From NCBI GenBank assembly GCA_019747735.1, contig JAIEQL010000010.1, forward strand, positions 1 through 38,424: a DNA stretch of 38,424 nucleotides, given 5' to 3'. Source of the DNA: Chthoniobacterales bacterium. Lineage in GTDB: Bacteria; Verrucomicrobiota; Verrucomicrobiia; Chthoniobacterales; UBA6821. The notes below the pieces were generated by a model. It searched no databases. It was not told the origin of the DNA and worked only from the letters and a program-made list of their open reading frames with translations. Shown piece after piece: positions 8,676 through 16,243 of the stretch. Position 1 is the stretch's first letter; each line of letters starts with the position of its first letter. The position numbers and the translations under genes are program-made.

Positions 8676-8836
8676 TACTCATCACGAATGAAACTTAGGA
8701 ATTTTTACTTGCTCTTATTGCCTCTAACTGCGTTGTCAGAGCTGGCGTTATGTTCACATAGCACTGCACTCTTCCGCCTTACTAGAGACAATAATTTCAG
8801 CGTAAAAAAAACCTAATTTTCATTCGTGATGAGTAT
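8675..8836. repeat. 162-bp inverted-repeat element whose right end carries the next gene's start codon
   Basis: The ends are 24-26 bp inverted repeats beginning ATACTCATCACGAATGAAA. The only differences within the arms are near position 20 and at the inner end. The left arm starts at the queH stop codon. The right arm contains both candidate start codons (GTG 8826, ATG 8829) of the DUF362 gene. An interior stretch (TTATGTTCACATAGCACTGC) resembles the reverse complement of the core of element families A and B (GTATGTCCATATACACTGC). No coding capacity is visible inside. Confidence 0.8.
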
Positions 8837-10238
8837 AGCGCTACTTCTTCGTCCGAATAAAAATGTTCTCCGTTTTTTTATCGGATCTTTTTTTGTTCTC
8901 ATAGCGCTCTCTTGTAGTTCCTATGCTGATTCGGAAGCAACAGGTGCTTTGCCCAAGATGAGGGCTTCTATGGACCAGCTTGCATCGGCTTCACCAAGCC
9001 CTCCAGTGGCTCTCGACAAAAAGCAGGCCTCTTCTTTTACCGTACCGTTATTGAGACGTTCTAACGTTTTTCTTATTACTGATGATCAAGCCATCAGCAA
9101 AAACTATGCCGTCCATCGAGATGTTGTTAGCACCATGCTTTCGAGATTAGTTTGTGCCATTACGAATAAAAAAACCACCTCAGCAGCCTGGCAGTCACTA
9201 GTAAAAACAGGAGCTCACGGCGATGTCATTGGGATTAAAGTGACTACTGAGCCAGGCCCTTTAAGTGGCACGCATCGAGAATTAATCAAAGCCTTAATCC
9301 AGGAGCTACTAGCAGCAGGCGTAGTTCGAGAAAAAATTATTGTTTGGGATCGTCGTCACCAAGACCTCTTGTCGGCTGGATACGGCTTAGAATCAGGATT
9401 GCAGCTTCAATGGATTGAAGAAGGAAGTGGCTACGACCCCAAACAATTTTTCTCCTCTCCACTCATGGGGCAACTCGTTTATGGAGATTATGGTTTTAAC
9501 CCGAGTTCCATAGTTAGGAATGGCGATATTTCGCAATATACTCAGCCTCAAAATGATTTTCCAAACCACTCATATATGAGACATACACCACGTGATTTTA
9601 AAAATAATTTTGAGACCAAGTCCTTAAAAAATCTCATCCATCCTAACTGTGAAACTCGGGTTCAAAAAACACCTCATTCGTTGGAAGAATGGCTGGGGCA
9701 CACCCAAAATCAATTGAGCAACGAGAGTCATTACGCTTGGCTTCTCACGCAGCGCCTGGACAAGGTGATCAATGTTCCTTCGTTATGTGATAGCTGCTAC
9801 TGCGGTATTAATGGGGCTTTGGCAAGCATGACCCTTGGTGTTGTTGATAATTGGCGACGTTTTATTAAGGCGCCCTACTACGGGGCCCCCTATATTCCCA
9901 CGCTCTATGCAACAGAGCAGATTAAAAACAAAGTGGTCCTGACGATCATGGACGCATTGGCTTTGCAATATGTGGGCGGTCCTTCTGCCTCTCCTGCCCA
10001 TGCTGTTCCTTATGGGACTCTTCTAGCATCGTATGATCCGGTAGCAATCGATGCCATAGGCCTCAACCTTATTAATGAGGAACGTCACACCCATCAGCTT
10101 CCTGAAGTTGGTGCTCTTACAAGCCACATTACAAGCGCAGAAGCGCTTGGATTGGGGCACGCCACAAAAAAAGAGATAGAAATTATTTCTCTCTCAAAAA
10201 AAGGGGTCAGTCCCGGGATCCCGGGATCCCGGGACTGA
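8826..10238 (+). CDS. DUF362-type exported protein with an in-frame repeat insertion
   Basis: The N-terminus has a hydrophobic export segment (about residues 15-33) ending ALSCSS, possibly lipoprotein-like but with an imperfect lipobox. The body matches the DUF362 pattern as I know it: GDVIGIKVTTEPGPLSGTHRELIKAL, KIIVWDRR, KVINVPSLCDS, GINGALASMTLGVVDNWRRF, and the late YGTLLASYDPVAIDAIGLNLI. The molecular function is unknown. Residues 225-279 are encoded exactly by a 165-bp palindromic element and probably are not part of the original protein. The last 13 residues are encoded by the palindrome at 10197-10248, which also provides the stop. The start (GTG 8826 or ATG 8829) lies inside another repeat. 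Both ends and the middle are thus repeat-derived. Confidence 0.8.
   Translation: MMSIALLLRPNKNVLRFFIGSFFVLIALSCSSYADSEATGALPKMRASMDQLASASPSPPVALDKKQASSFTVPLLRRSNVFLITDDQAISKNYAVHRDVVSTMLSRLVCAITNKKTTSAAWQSLVKTGAHGDVIGIKVTTEPGPLSGTHRELIKALIQELLAAGVVREKIIVWDRRHQDLLSAGYGLESGLQLQWIEEGSGYDPKQFFSSPLMGQLVYGDYGFNPSSIVRNGDISQYTQPQNDFPNHSYMRHTPRDFKNNFETKSLKNLIHPNCETRVQKTPHSLEEWLGHTQNQLSNESHYAWLLTQRLDKVINVPSLCDSCYCGINGALASMTLGVVDNWRRFIKAPYYGAPYIPTLYATEQIKNKVVLTIMDALALQYVGGPSASPAHAVPYGTLLASYDPVAIDAIGLNLINEERHTHQLPEVGALTSHITSAEALGLGHATKKEIEIISLSKKGVSPGIPGSRD
9498..9662 (+). repeat. In-frame palindromic element of exactly 55 codons
   Basis: Inverted ends of about 26 bp, starting AACCCGAGTT on each strand, match at about 23 positions. 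The element begins and ends on codon boundaries of the DUF362 frame (Asn225 to Val279). Its right half (9592-9662) is about 75-80% identical to 34599-34668 on the opposite strand, in the dnaX linker. Both copies are read in the same frame and give D-F-K-N-(N/H)-F-E-T-K-S. The sequence before and after it rejoins typical DUF362 blocks. Confidence 0.85.
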
Positions 10239-10248
10239 CCCCTTTTTT
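10197..10248. terminator. 52-bp perfect palindrome between convergent genes; probable bidirectional terminator
   Basis: The arms AAAAAAGGGGTCAGTCCCGG and CCGGGACTGACCCCTTTTTT enclose GATCCCGGGATC, so the whole stretch is self-complementary with no mismatch. The transcript would form a GC-rich hairpin followed by U residues in both directions. It overlaps the last codons and stop of the DUF362 gene and lies 41 bp past the stop of the convergent phosphodiesterase-like gene. The GGGACTGACCCC motif recurs at 10303-10312 and in dnaX. Confidence 0.85.
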
Positions 10249-10318
10249 GGTGAATTTCTTCCTGCCTTGGCTACGTTAGTAATTATCTTCACTTCGCACC
10301 ATTCAGGACTGACTCTTT
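10249..10318. repeat. Intergenic repeat family C, copy 2
   Basis: This copy matches positions 5-85 over about 70 bp and is flanked on both sides by GGACTGACcCcTTTTTT-type blocks (about 10232-10248 and 10303-10318), like a unit between direct repeats. The last codons of the convergent gene at 10289 lie inside it. Confidence 0.75.
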
Positions 10319-11227
10319 TTTAGGAATAAGCTCCGTAAAAAGAGCACAATGATCGCTTGCCTCCTGCCAGAAAGAGGGCCGGGCAATACCTGAGTGAGCC
10401 TGCGTGATGGCTGCTGCTGCGGCCTGATTAAACAAAATATAGTCAATGCGCGAGTAAACATCGGCTTCTTTCCAATATTCAGTCCAATACTCACCATGAT
10501 CGTCACTTAACCTCAGGGCTTGAAAAGAATCAGGTAAATTAGGAGTGCCTAAAATTGTGAGAAGAGCCTTAGAATTTTTGGTATCATTAAAATCTCCCAT
10601 GACTAAAAGAGGCATCTTAGGATTAGCCGTTAAGATCGTGTGGAGATAATCATGAAGGAAGGTAGCTTCTGCCTCACGGAGTGCTGATTGACTGTATGAT
10701 GGAACCGAAACTTTCGCTTTTAAATGAACGCAAATAAGGCGCAGTTGATAATCAGGCCGCAAGGCCAAGGTCACATCCAGAATGCCGCGCGGACTGTAAA
10801 GCGTCGCCCCATTCACCTTCAGCGGAATGAGTCCCTGTGAATGGCGCTCCGTAATGGGAAAGCAACTTAAGAGAGCCAAGTGACGCTGGGAATCAGAACC
10901 TTGGACATACTCTGAATAGGAATAATCAAGCCCGACGCCGTGAAGTTGCTGCTGGAGGTCAGTAAGATCACAAGGCTTTCCGATTTCTGAAAGACCAAGA
11001 ATCTTGGGATGAATGGCAGCTAGAACATTGGCCAGCGCTTTCTTTTCACTCAGAGGTTTGCCTGCCCTAGTCTTATAAATACCATCGATCCATCGGGACA
11101 TGCTCAGGTAGCTATTAACATTGTAAGAAGCAATCACCACCGGCTCTGGCGGCTTTTCTACTATCGGTGTGGTCTGAGCCTGTAACGCACTAAGAAATAA
11201 AACACTGAGCAGGACCCAGCATCTCAT
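10289..11227 (-). CDS. Secreted endonuclease/exonuclease/phosphatase-fold protein
   Basis: The protein has a short signal peptide (cleavage near LQAQ, residue 18) and then a complete EEP fold signature: ASYNVNSY, GLSEIG with the metal-binding Glu, VHLKA, MGDFND, YSRIDYILF and SDHCALFTEL with the catalytic Asp-His. These predict a metal-dependent phosphodiesterase acting outside the cytoplasm. The substrate (nucleic acid, phospholipid or inositol phosphate) cannot be read from the sequence. The start codon directly abuts the tatA stop, so the two genes are cotranscribed. The last ten residues (KESVLNGAK) and the stop are encoded by repeat C. Confidence 0.82.
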   Translation of the reverse strand: MRCWVLLSVLFLSALQAQTTPIVEKPPEPVVIASYNVNSYLSMSRWIDGIYKTRAGKPLSEKKALANVLAAIHPKILGLSEIGKPCDLTDLQQQLHGVGLDYSYSEYVQGSDSQRHLALLSCFPITERHSQGLIPLKVNGATLYSPRGILDVTLALRPDYQLRLICVHLKAKVSVPSYSQSALREAEATFLHDYLHTILTANPKMPLLVMGDFNDTKNSKALLTILGTPNLPDSFQALRLSDDHGEYWTEYWKEADVYSRIDYILFNQAAAAAITQAHSGIARPSFWQEASDHCALFTELIPKKESVLNGAK

Positions 11228-11518
11228 TTACGAAGAAGGATGCTGACTTGAACCTTGCGAAGAAGCCGTCCCTTCTTGAGAGGGTACTACAGGAGGAATG
11301 GCTGGTGGTGGCGTCACCGGCGTAGAAGCTGCTTCCTCAAACTCCTGTTTTGCTTTTTTAAACTCATTAACACTCTGCCCAAGACTACGAGCGATTTCAG
11401 GAAGACGCTTAGCTCCAAAAAGAACCAGTACGATGATCAGTAAAATAAAGAGATCAGGTCCGCTTGGCATGCCAAAGGCTAAAAAGAGAGCGGGTAAAAA
11501 TAAGGAAGAAGAGATCAT
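11228..11518 (-). CDS. tatA: Sec-independent translocase protein TatA
   Basis: TatA oligomerises to form the twin-arginine translocation pore in the inner membrane. One N-terminal membrane helix (PDLFILLIIVLVLFGAKRLPE) is followed by the FGxKRLPEIARSLG hinge and an amphipathic helix (SVNEFKKAKQEFEEA). The tail is Pro/Ser/Gln-rich. I chose ATG at 11518, which gives a short hydrophobic leader before GPDLF as in related TatA proteins. ATG at 11470 is also possible. The ORF remains open to 11554. tatB and tatC are not in the window. Confidence 0.9.
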   Translation of the reverse strand: MISSSLFLPALFLAFGMPSGPDLFILLIIVLVLFGAKRLPEIARSLGQSVNEFKKAKQEFEEAASTPVTPPPAIPPVVPSQEGTASSQGSSQHPSS

Positions 11519-11613
11519 CCGGTGATAGATAGCACTTGCTAAAGGAAGATGCAAGATTACTCGAAATTTTTGTCAAAGATACTCGTTAGGAATCTGACTG
11601 TAATAGATGACAA

Positions 11614-12009
11614 ATGCTAGAAGCAACCGATGACCACTCTACTGCAAGAAAAACAAAATCTCTTTCTAAAAAAGAAAACAAAGTGATTCAGCGTTCTTAT
11701 CTCGAATTGGAAGAGTTGGACGAGAATGATCCTCTTGTCGAAGAGCCGCCAGCATGGCATTAGGGTGTTTTGAAAGAACGAGAGGAGGAGTTGAAAAATT
11801 GTAAAGTGTTAGGAAAAAATTTATTGGGGCCAAGTATATTGCAAAAGATTGCCATGATCCATTCACTTTTTTAGGATTATGCGATTGTAGACTCAGTGGT
11901 CTATGTGAGTGCCATCTTGGATGCTCGTCGTTCGCCAGCAATAATTCGTAAACGAGAAAAGAAAGAGCAAGAGTTTTTTTATGGTTCGAGCTCTCCTGGC
12001 CTTGATTAA
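11614..12009 (+). pseudogene. Decayed reading frame with two in-frame TAG codons
   Basis: From ATG 11614 one frame runs 131 codons to TAA at 12007-12009, interrupted only by TAG at 11761 and TAG at 11872. The three pieces read as ordinary protein: acidic and hydrophilic first (YLELEELDENDPLVEEPPAW), then helical (LKEREEELKNCKVLGKN), then IVDSVVYVSAILDARR. TAG is a normal stop for pgsA, tyrS and xseB here, so recoding is unlikely. I do not recognise the family. The opposite strand has an uninterrupted ORF (11666-12088), but it is His/Ser-rich and overlaps the tyrS start. Otherwise the 549 bp between the tatA and tyrS starts hold nothing I can name. Confidence 0.45.
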
Positions 12010-12067
12010 GAAAACTCATCATATGAAGTGGCTTTGTAAAAAGTGATCGTATAATATAATCCCCCCT

Positions 12068-13243
12068 ATGGCTCCTTTTACTGATCAACTAGAGCAACTC
12101 ATTTCCGGCTGCGTTCAAGTGCATAGCAAAGCGGAGTTACAAAAAAAACTTTCTCTTGGAAAGCCCCTGAGAGTGAAACTAGGAGTCGATCCGACCTCTT
12201 CTGATATCCATTTAGGCCATACGGTGGTGTTAGAAAAGTTGCGGCAGTTTCAAGAGCTAGGTCATCACGCTCTCCTCATTATTGGCGATTACACGGCGAT
12301 GATTGGGGATCCCAGCGGGCGTTCAGCGACACGCCCCCACCTCTCGCTGGAGCAAGTGTTGGAGCATGCTAAGAGTTATCAAGAACAGGCTTTCAAAGTT
12401 CTTCTGCGCGAAAAAACAGAGGTTCGTTTTAATAGTGAGTGGCTCGCTCCCATGCGCTTTGCCGATGTCATCAAGCTCAACGCCCAAGTTACCTTGCAGC
12501 AGCTTTTGCAACGAGAAGATTTTCGCAATCGCCTCGACCAAGGCCATCCCATTCATCTTCATGAAATTCAATATCCAGTCATGCAAGGATGGGACTCGGT
12601 GATGGTTCAAGCGGATGTGGAGCTCGGAGGTACTGATCAGCTTTTTAATCTGCTTGTCGGACGCGACCTGCAACAGGAAGAAAAACAAGCGCCACAGATT
12701 GTGATGACCATGCCGCTCTTGGTAGGACTAGATGGCGTGCAGAAAATGAGCAAAAGCCTCGGCAATTTTGTAGGCGTCTCCGAGCCCCCTGAGACAATGT
12801 TTGGGAAGCTGATGAGCATTTCCGATGAGCTTATGGAAAATTACTATCAGCTTTTGTTATCAGAAAAAGGCGATCTATCACTGCACCCAATGGAGGCTAA
12901 AAAATTATTGTCCCAGCGGATCGTAGCCCGCTATCACACTGCCCAAGCGGCTCAAGAAGCACGCAGTGAGTTTGAACTCCGTTTTTCCAAACGCGATTTG
13001 AGTGCGGTGAACCTTCCTCATTATGTGCTGGAAGAGCCTCAAGATCTTGTTTCTCTGGGAGTGACACTTTTTCAAACGTGCTTTGGCATCACCAAATCCC
13101 GCGGAGAAATGCGGCGCCTCATCGAGGGAGGGAGTGTCACATGGGCTGGAGAAAAAGTGACTGATGTCAAAAAAATCTTCTCACCTCACTGCGAAGGAAT
13201 TTTAAAACTCGACCGTCAACGGGCGGTGGGGTTGGGAAGCTAG
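12068..13243 (+). CDS. tyrS: Tyrosyl-tRNA synthetase (TyrZ type)
   Basis: This class I synthetase charges tRNA-Tyr. The HIGH-type motif is DIHLGHT (about residues 46-52), the tyrosine site is around GGTDQLFNLL, and the KMSKS loop is QKMSKSLGNF. KMSKS rather than KFGKS places it in the TyrZ subgroup. A C-terminal S4-like RNA-binding domain follows (SRGEMRRLIEGGSV to about residue 385). Length is 391 aa. TATAAT at 12050-12055 ends only 12 bp before the ATG. If used as a -10 box it would give an almost leaderless transcript. No clear -35 box is seen. Confidence 0.95.
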   Translation: MAPFTDQLEQLISGCVQVHSKAELQKKLSLGKPLRVKLGVDPTSSDIHLGHTVVLEKLRQFQELGHHALLIIGDYTAMIGDPSGRSATRPHLSLEQVLEHAKSYQEQAFKVLLREKTEVRFNSEWLAPMRFADVIKLNAQVTLQQLLQREDFRNRLDQGHPIHLHEIQYPVMQGWDSVMVQADVELGGTDQLFNLLVGRDLQQEEKQAPQIVMTMPLLVGLDGVQKMSKSLGNFVGVSEPPETMFGKLMSISDELMENYYQLLLSEKGDLSLHPMEAKKLLSQRIVARYHTAQAAQEARSEFELRFSKRDLSAVNLPHYVLEEPQDLVSLGVTLFQTCFGITKSRGEMRRLIEGGSVTWAGEKVTDVKKIFSPHCEGILKLDRQRAVGLGS

Positions 13244-13250
13244 GGCGTTT

Positions 13251-14072
13251 TTAGTCGTTATTTTCAGAAGGAGTGTTGGTAGGAGAAAATGGTAGAGAAG
13301 GAACATCTCTAAAGTATTCATCCATATCAACCACTTCAACCTCTTCAGTATTTATTTTAAAATCAGCCTCTTTTTGGTCAAAATAGTTCACTTGTTTTAG
13401 CGAAGAAAAAGTCAGCTTTTTCTTAGATTTGCTCTCAGTATAAGCAACAGGTTTCACTTGTGGAGAAAGAGCATTATCATTCTGTTTCAGCAAATCTTCT
13501 TTGGTTACTTCCCAGTCATCTTTTATTTCTTGAAGACTCCACTGACGGCTCTCATATGGTTTTGCATCCTTTAGTGCATCTTGAGTTATTACATCTTTTG
13601 CTAATAACCAATTGTATCTTCTTTTTGCCCAGTCTCTATAGCTGCCAATTTTGCTAACTTGCGTACAAGTTAATTGTAACAAATTTTCTAATTTAGCTCT
13701 TCTATCGTTTTCGGAAGTATTATCAAGTTCTTCTTTAATATTTTTAATCTCTTCAAGTTTGCTTTTAAACAAGCCGTGAGCTTCGTGTAGAACATCCCTA
13801 GCTGCTAACAGAACTTTATAGTGTCTGTCACTTTCTTCTTTCGTTGTTTTATGTTCGAACAAGGAACCCACAGATTTATTCTCTTCCCTACCGTACTGAG
13901 GCTCTACTTCTCTTACTTGATGCTCATGAAAAGAACCAACTCGATTTCTCCCTTCGCTTTCGTGAGAAGAGTCGTCTTTCACGTCGGAACAGCAAGCCAG
14001 AGGATTAAACCAACTAGTATTGCTAGTATTCTTATTGGGAGAAACATCATTAGTGTGACGTAAAAGATTCAT
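13251..14072 (-). CDS. Orphan hydrophilic helical protein, translationally coupled to the gene before it
   Basis: I do not recognise this 273-aa protein. It has no signal peptide or membrane segment. A Cys pair (LACCSD, residues 26-29) lies in a Ser/Asn/His-rich N-terminus. The middle (about residues 83-165) is strongly helical (KSKLEEIKNIKEEL, WAKRRYNWLLAKDV). The C-terminal third is acidic and Ser/Pro-rich. Its ATG overlaps the stop of the upstream orphan gene (ATGA), so the two are expected to be made together, probably in the hldD transcript. It runs convergent with tyrS, 7 bp away, with no terminator hairpin between them. Confidence 0.7.
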   Translation of the reverse strand: MNLLRHTNDVSPNKNTSNTSWFNPLACCSDVKDDSSHESEGRNRVGSFHEHQVREVEPQYGREENKSVGSLFEHKTTKEESDRHYKVLLAARDVLHEAHGLFKSKLEEIKNIKEELDNTSENDRRAKLENLLQLTCTQVSKIGSYRDWAKRRYNWLLAKDVITQDALKDAKPYESRQWSLQEIKDDWEVTKEDLLKQNDNALSPQVKPVAYTESKSKKKLTFSSLKQVNYFDQKEADFKINTEEVEVVDMDEYFRDVPSLPFSPTNTPSENND

Positions 14073-15046
14073 TGATTTGGAAAGATGGCCTTGTAAAGCG
14101 AATGAGCCTGATAGGCAGAGGCTCTTTTTTGATCATCAGCCTCTCTATATGCTTTTTCTAATGAGAGGACTTTTTCACTATCTTCACTATAGTCGATAGA
14201 TTGACGCAACTTTTTTAACTGTTGATCCAAGGCCATTGCCTTCTCTTCTGCTTTGGCCGCCTGAGCACAGCTATCGACAACTTGCTTAATATTGGCTGCG
14301 TTAATAAGAAGCGGCTTAGACCAGCTAGGAGCCCGTTCTTTTGGAGAGTTAGCGGGATCGTAAAGATCCGACTTAGAGCCGCCGCTGGAAAGAGAAACAC
14401 TAAAATTAACTGCTTCGTGGTAGCGTTGCTGAGCAAGATCACCCCACGGAGAAAGCAGGCTCAAGTTAAAGTCGGTATTTTTCTGGGCCCATGCCAAACC
14501 CAAGGTAGCTTTTTCTAGATCTTCTTTCACTGCAGCTACTTTTTCAGAGGCCCATAATTCCTGCACGCTTGGATAAGCACCTTCCTTTGCGAGCTTATTC
14601 GTTTTCATAATTTCCAAGGTTTTTTGTAACTCTTTTGGTGTGATAGCCACCTTTCCCACAAAATTTCTTGGCGCCGTAATAGGTACTGGAGCACCTTCAA
14701 CATCGCGAAAAATAGTGTTCCCCTCTTCCTTGTTTGATAACTCACCAGGGCTCGAAGGTACTGTGGTACTGGGCGAAGTGCTTGGATCGAACTCAATGGT
14801 TTGATTACTTCCCTTGAGTGCACTTTTAATGGTGTTTGGGCTTGTGGGATCTTTGATGTTAGAAGCAGGGTTCTTAAATTCTGAGTGGAACTGAAGAGAG
14901 CCTTCTAAGGGGGCCCTACCTATAACAACTTCCATTTTGCCTCCATCTGGAAGGTGAGTAATTCTATTATTGGAAGGAGGGTCCTGATTACTCTTAGAAG
15001 GAGTAATGCCTAACATTTTTCCAATACGGCGAGCTGCAAAAAACAT
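14069..15046 (-). CDS. Orphan hydrophilic protein in the hldD transcript
   Basis: I do not recognise this 325-aa protein. It starts MFFAARRIGKMLGITPSKS, with an amphipathic N-terminus and no clear signal peptide. It continues with a Ser/Thr/Pro/Asn-rich disordered region to about residue 115. The rest is helical and Ala/Lys/Glu-rich (AAKAEEKAMALDQQLKKLRQS). The start at 15046 is preceded by GGAG nine bases upstream, one of the few Shine-Dalgarno-like sites in the window, and lies 2 bp after the hldD stop. The layout (disordered front, helical back, no export signal) parallels its downstream partner. A shared function is likely; its nature is unknown. Confidence 0.7.
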   Translation of the reverse strand: MFFAARRIGKMLGITPSKSNQDPPSNNRITHLPDGGKMEVVIGRAPLEGSLQFHSEFKNPASNIKDPTSPNTIKSALKGSNQTIEFDPSTSPSTTVPSSPGELSNKEEGNTIFRDVEGAPVPITAPRNFVGKVAITPKELQKTLEIMKTNKLAKEGAYPSVQELWASEKVAAVKEDLEKATLGLAWAQKNTDFNLSLLSPWGDLAQQRYHEAVNFSVSLSSGGSKSDLYDPANSPKERAPSWSKPLLINAANIKQVVDSCAQAAKAEEKAMALDQQLKKLRQSIDYSEDSEKVLSLEKAYREADDQKRASAYQAHSLYKAIFPNQ

Positions 15047-15048
15047 AT

Positions 15049-16038
15049 TTATTTTTCTCCGAGATTTTTTCCTGGCATAAGATAACCGCAAACGTAGTCC
15101 CTAACAGCCTCTTCGAGTAGGGTAATCTCTTTTACATATCCTGTGGCTCTCAAACGCGTGATATCAGCACAGGTGTAATATTGATACTGCTCGCGAATTT
15201 CTGAGGGCATCTCAATAAATTCAATTACCGGCTCTCGCTCCAGCGCCACAAAGAGAGCCTTGGCCAGGTCAAGCCATGTACTTGCCACACCAGCCCCAAT
15301 ATTAAAAAGGCCTGAGGCACTCTTTGTCTCCGCCAGGTGCAAGGTCATGGCTACAGCATCTTTGACATAAATAAAATCGCGCTTCTGCTCCCCATCTCTG
15401 TATTCAGGACGGTAGCTTTTAAAGAGGCGCATCTTTCCTGTCTCTTGAATCTGCTCATAAGCCTTGCAAACGAGGCTGCGCATCTCTTTTTTGTGACTCT
15501 CATTGGGACCAAAGACATTAAAATATTTGAGACCGACAATACGATCCAACCAACCTTGGTCACGAGCATAGAGATCAAAAAGCTGCTTTGACTCTCCATA
15601 CAAATTCAAAGGGCGCAATTGATCGAGCCCCTCAATTCCATCTTGCATGCCGCGCGAACCATCTCCATACGTTGCTGCAGAGCTGGCATAAACAAAACGC
15701 ACACCTCTCTGCAAGGCCCATGCAGCAAGGGTTCGAGTGTACTCAAAATTATTACTCATGAGAAAATCACGATTGGTTTCCGTCGTTGAAGAACAAGCTC
15801 CTAGATGGAAAATTGTTTTGAGCGCACTCAATCTCACATCATTCTGGGAAAGCGCCAGCAGAAGCTCTCGGGCACTCATTCGCTCCTGATAATGCAAAGG
15901 AGCTAAATGCCGCTCTTTCTCTGGGTCAAACTCGAGATCGGTAATAAGGATATTTTTCTCTCCCCTCGCATTGAGTGCATGCAAAAGAGCGCTTCCAATA
16001 AAGCCTGCTCCTCCGGTAATTAATATCGATGCATTCAT
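15049..16038 (-). CDS. hldD: ADP-L-glycero-D-manno-heptose 6-epimerase
   Basis: HldD is the last enzyme of ADP-heptose synthesis for the LPS inner core, so its presence argues for a Gram-negative envelope with heptose LPS. The NAD(P)-binding GGAGFIGSAL lies at residues 9-18. HLGACSSTTE, YASSAATYGDG, the catalytic Tyr-Lys pair in YGESK, and KYFNVFGPNESHK are HldD-specific blocks. Length is 329 aa. No other heptose genes are nearby. The two orphan genes follow with 2 bp and overlapping spacing. Confidence 0.94.
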   Translation of the reverse strand: MNASILITGGAGFIGSALLHALNARGEKNILITDLEFDPEKERHLAPLHYQERMSARELLLALSQNDVRLSALKTIFHLGACSSTTETNRDFLMSNNFEYTRTLAAWALQRGVRFVYASSAATYGDGSRGMQDGIEGLDQLRPLNLYGESKQLFDLYARDQGWLDRIVGLKYFNVFGPNESHKKEMRSLVCKAYEQIQETGKMRLFKSYRPEYRDGEQKRDFIYVKDAVAMTLHLAETKSASGLFNIGAGVASTWLDLAKALFVALEREPVIEFIEMPSEIREQYQYYTCADITRLRATGYVKEITLLEEAVRDYVCGYLMPGKNLGEK

Positions 16039-16071
16039 AACATCATTTTACAGACATGGAAAAGACAGAGA

Positions 16072-16204
16072 ATTAACACGGATAGAAGCGATGAAAGGGA
16101 TGGCAGAAGTTGGTAGGTTTTACAATTCATCGTATGGCTTAAGTAAAAACTTTTTTTGTATTTTTATTTTCTGTCATCCTTTTCATCGCTTCTATTCCTG
16201 TTAA
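16072..16204. repeat. Inverted-repeat element family F, copy 2
   Basis: Arms of about 34 bp (ATTAACAC/GGAT AGAAGCGATGAA type) flank an AT-rich interior unrelated to copy 1. A further half-arm follows at about 16213-16238. It fills the 205-bp gap between hldD and the 3' end of secDF. Confidence 0.8.
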
Positions 16205-16243
16205 TAAAATTCTTTAATCTTCTTCTATCCTTGTTAATTTTCT

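Noticed and set aside
11614..12009. Amber (TAG) recoding or pyrrolysine use
   Set aside because: TAG serves as the normal stop of pgsA, xseB, tyrS and others here, and no suppressor tRNA is seen, so a pseudogene is simpler.
11666..12088. 140-codon open frame on the minus strand before tyrS
   Set aside because: It is His/Ser-rich, overlaps the tyrS start, resembles no protein, and the plus strand has a more protein-like, though broken, frame.
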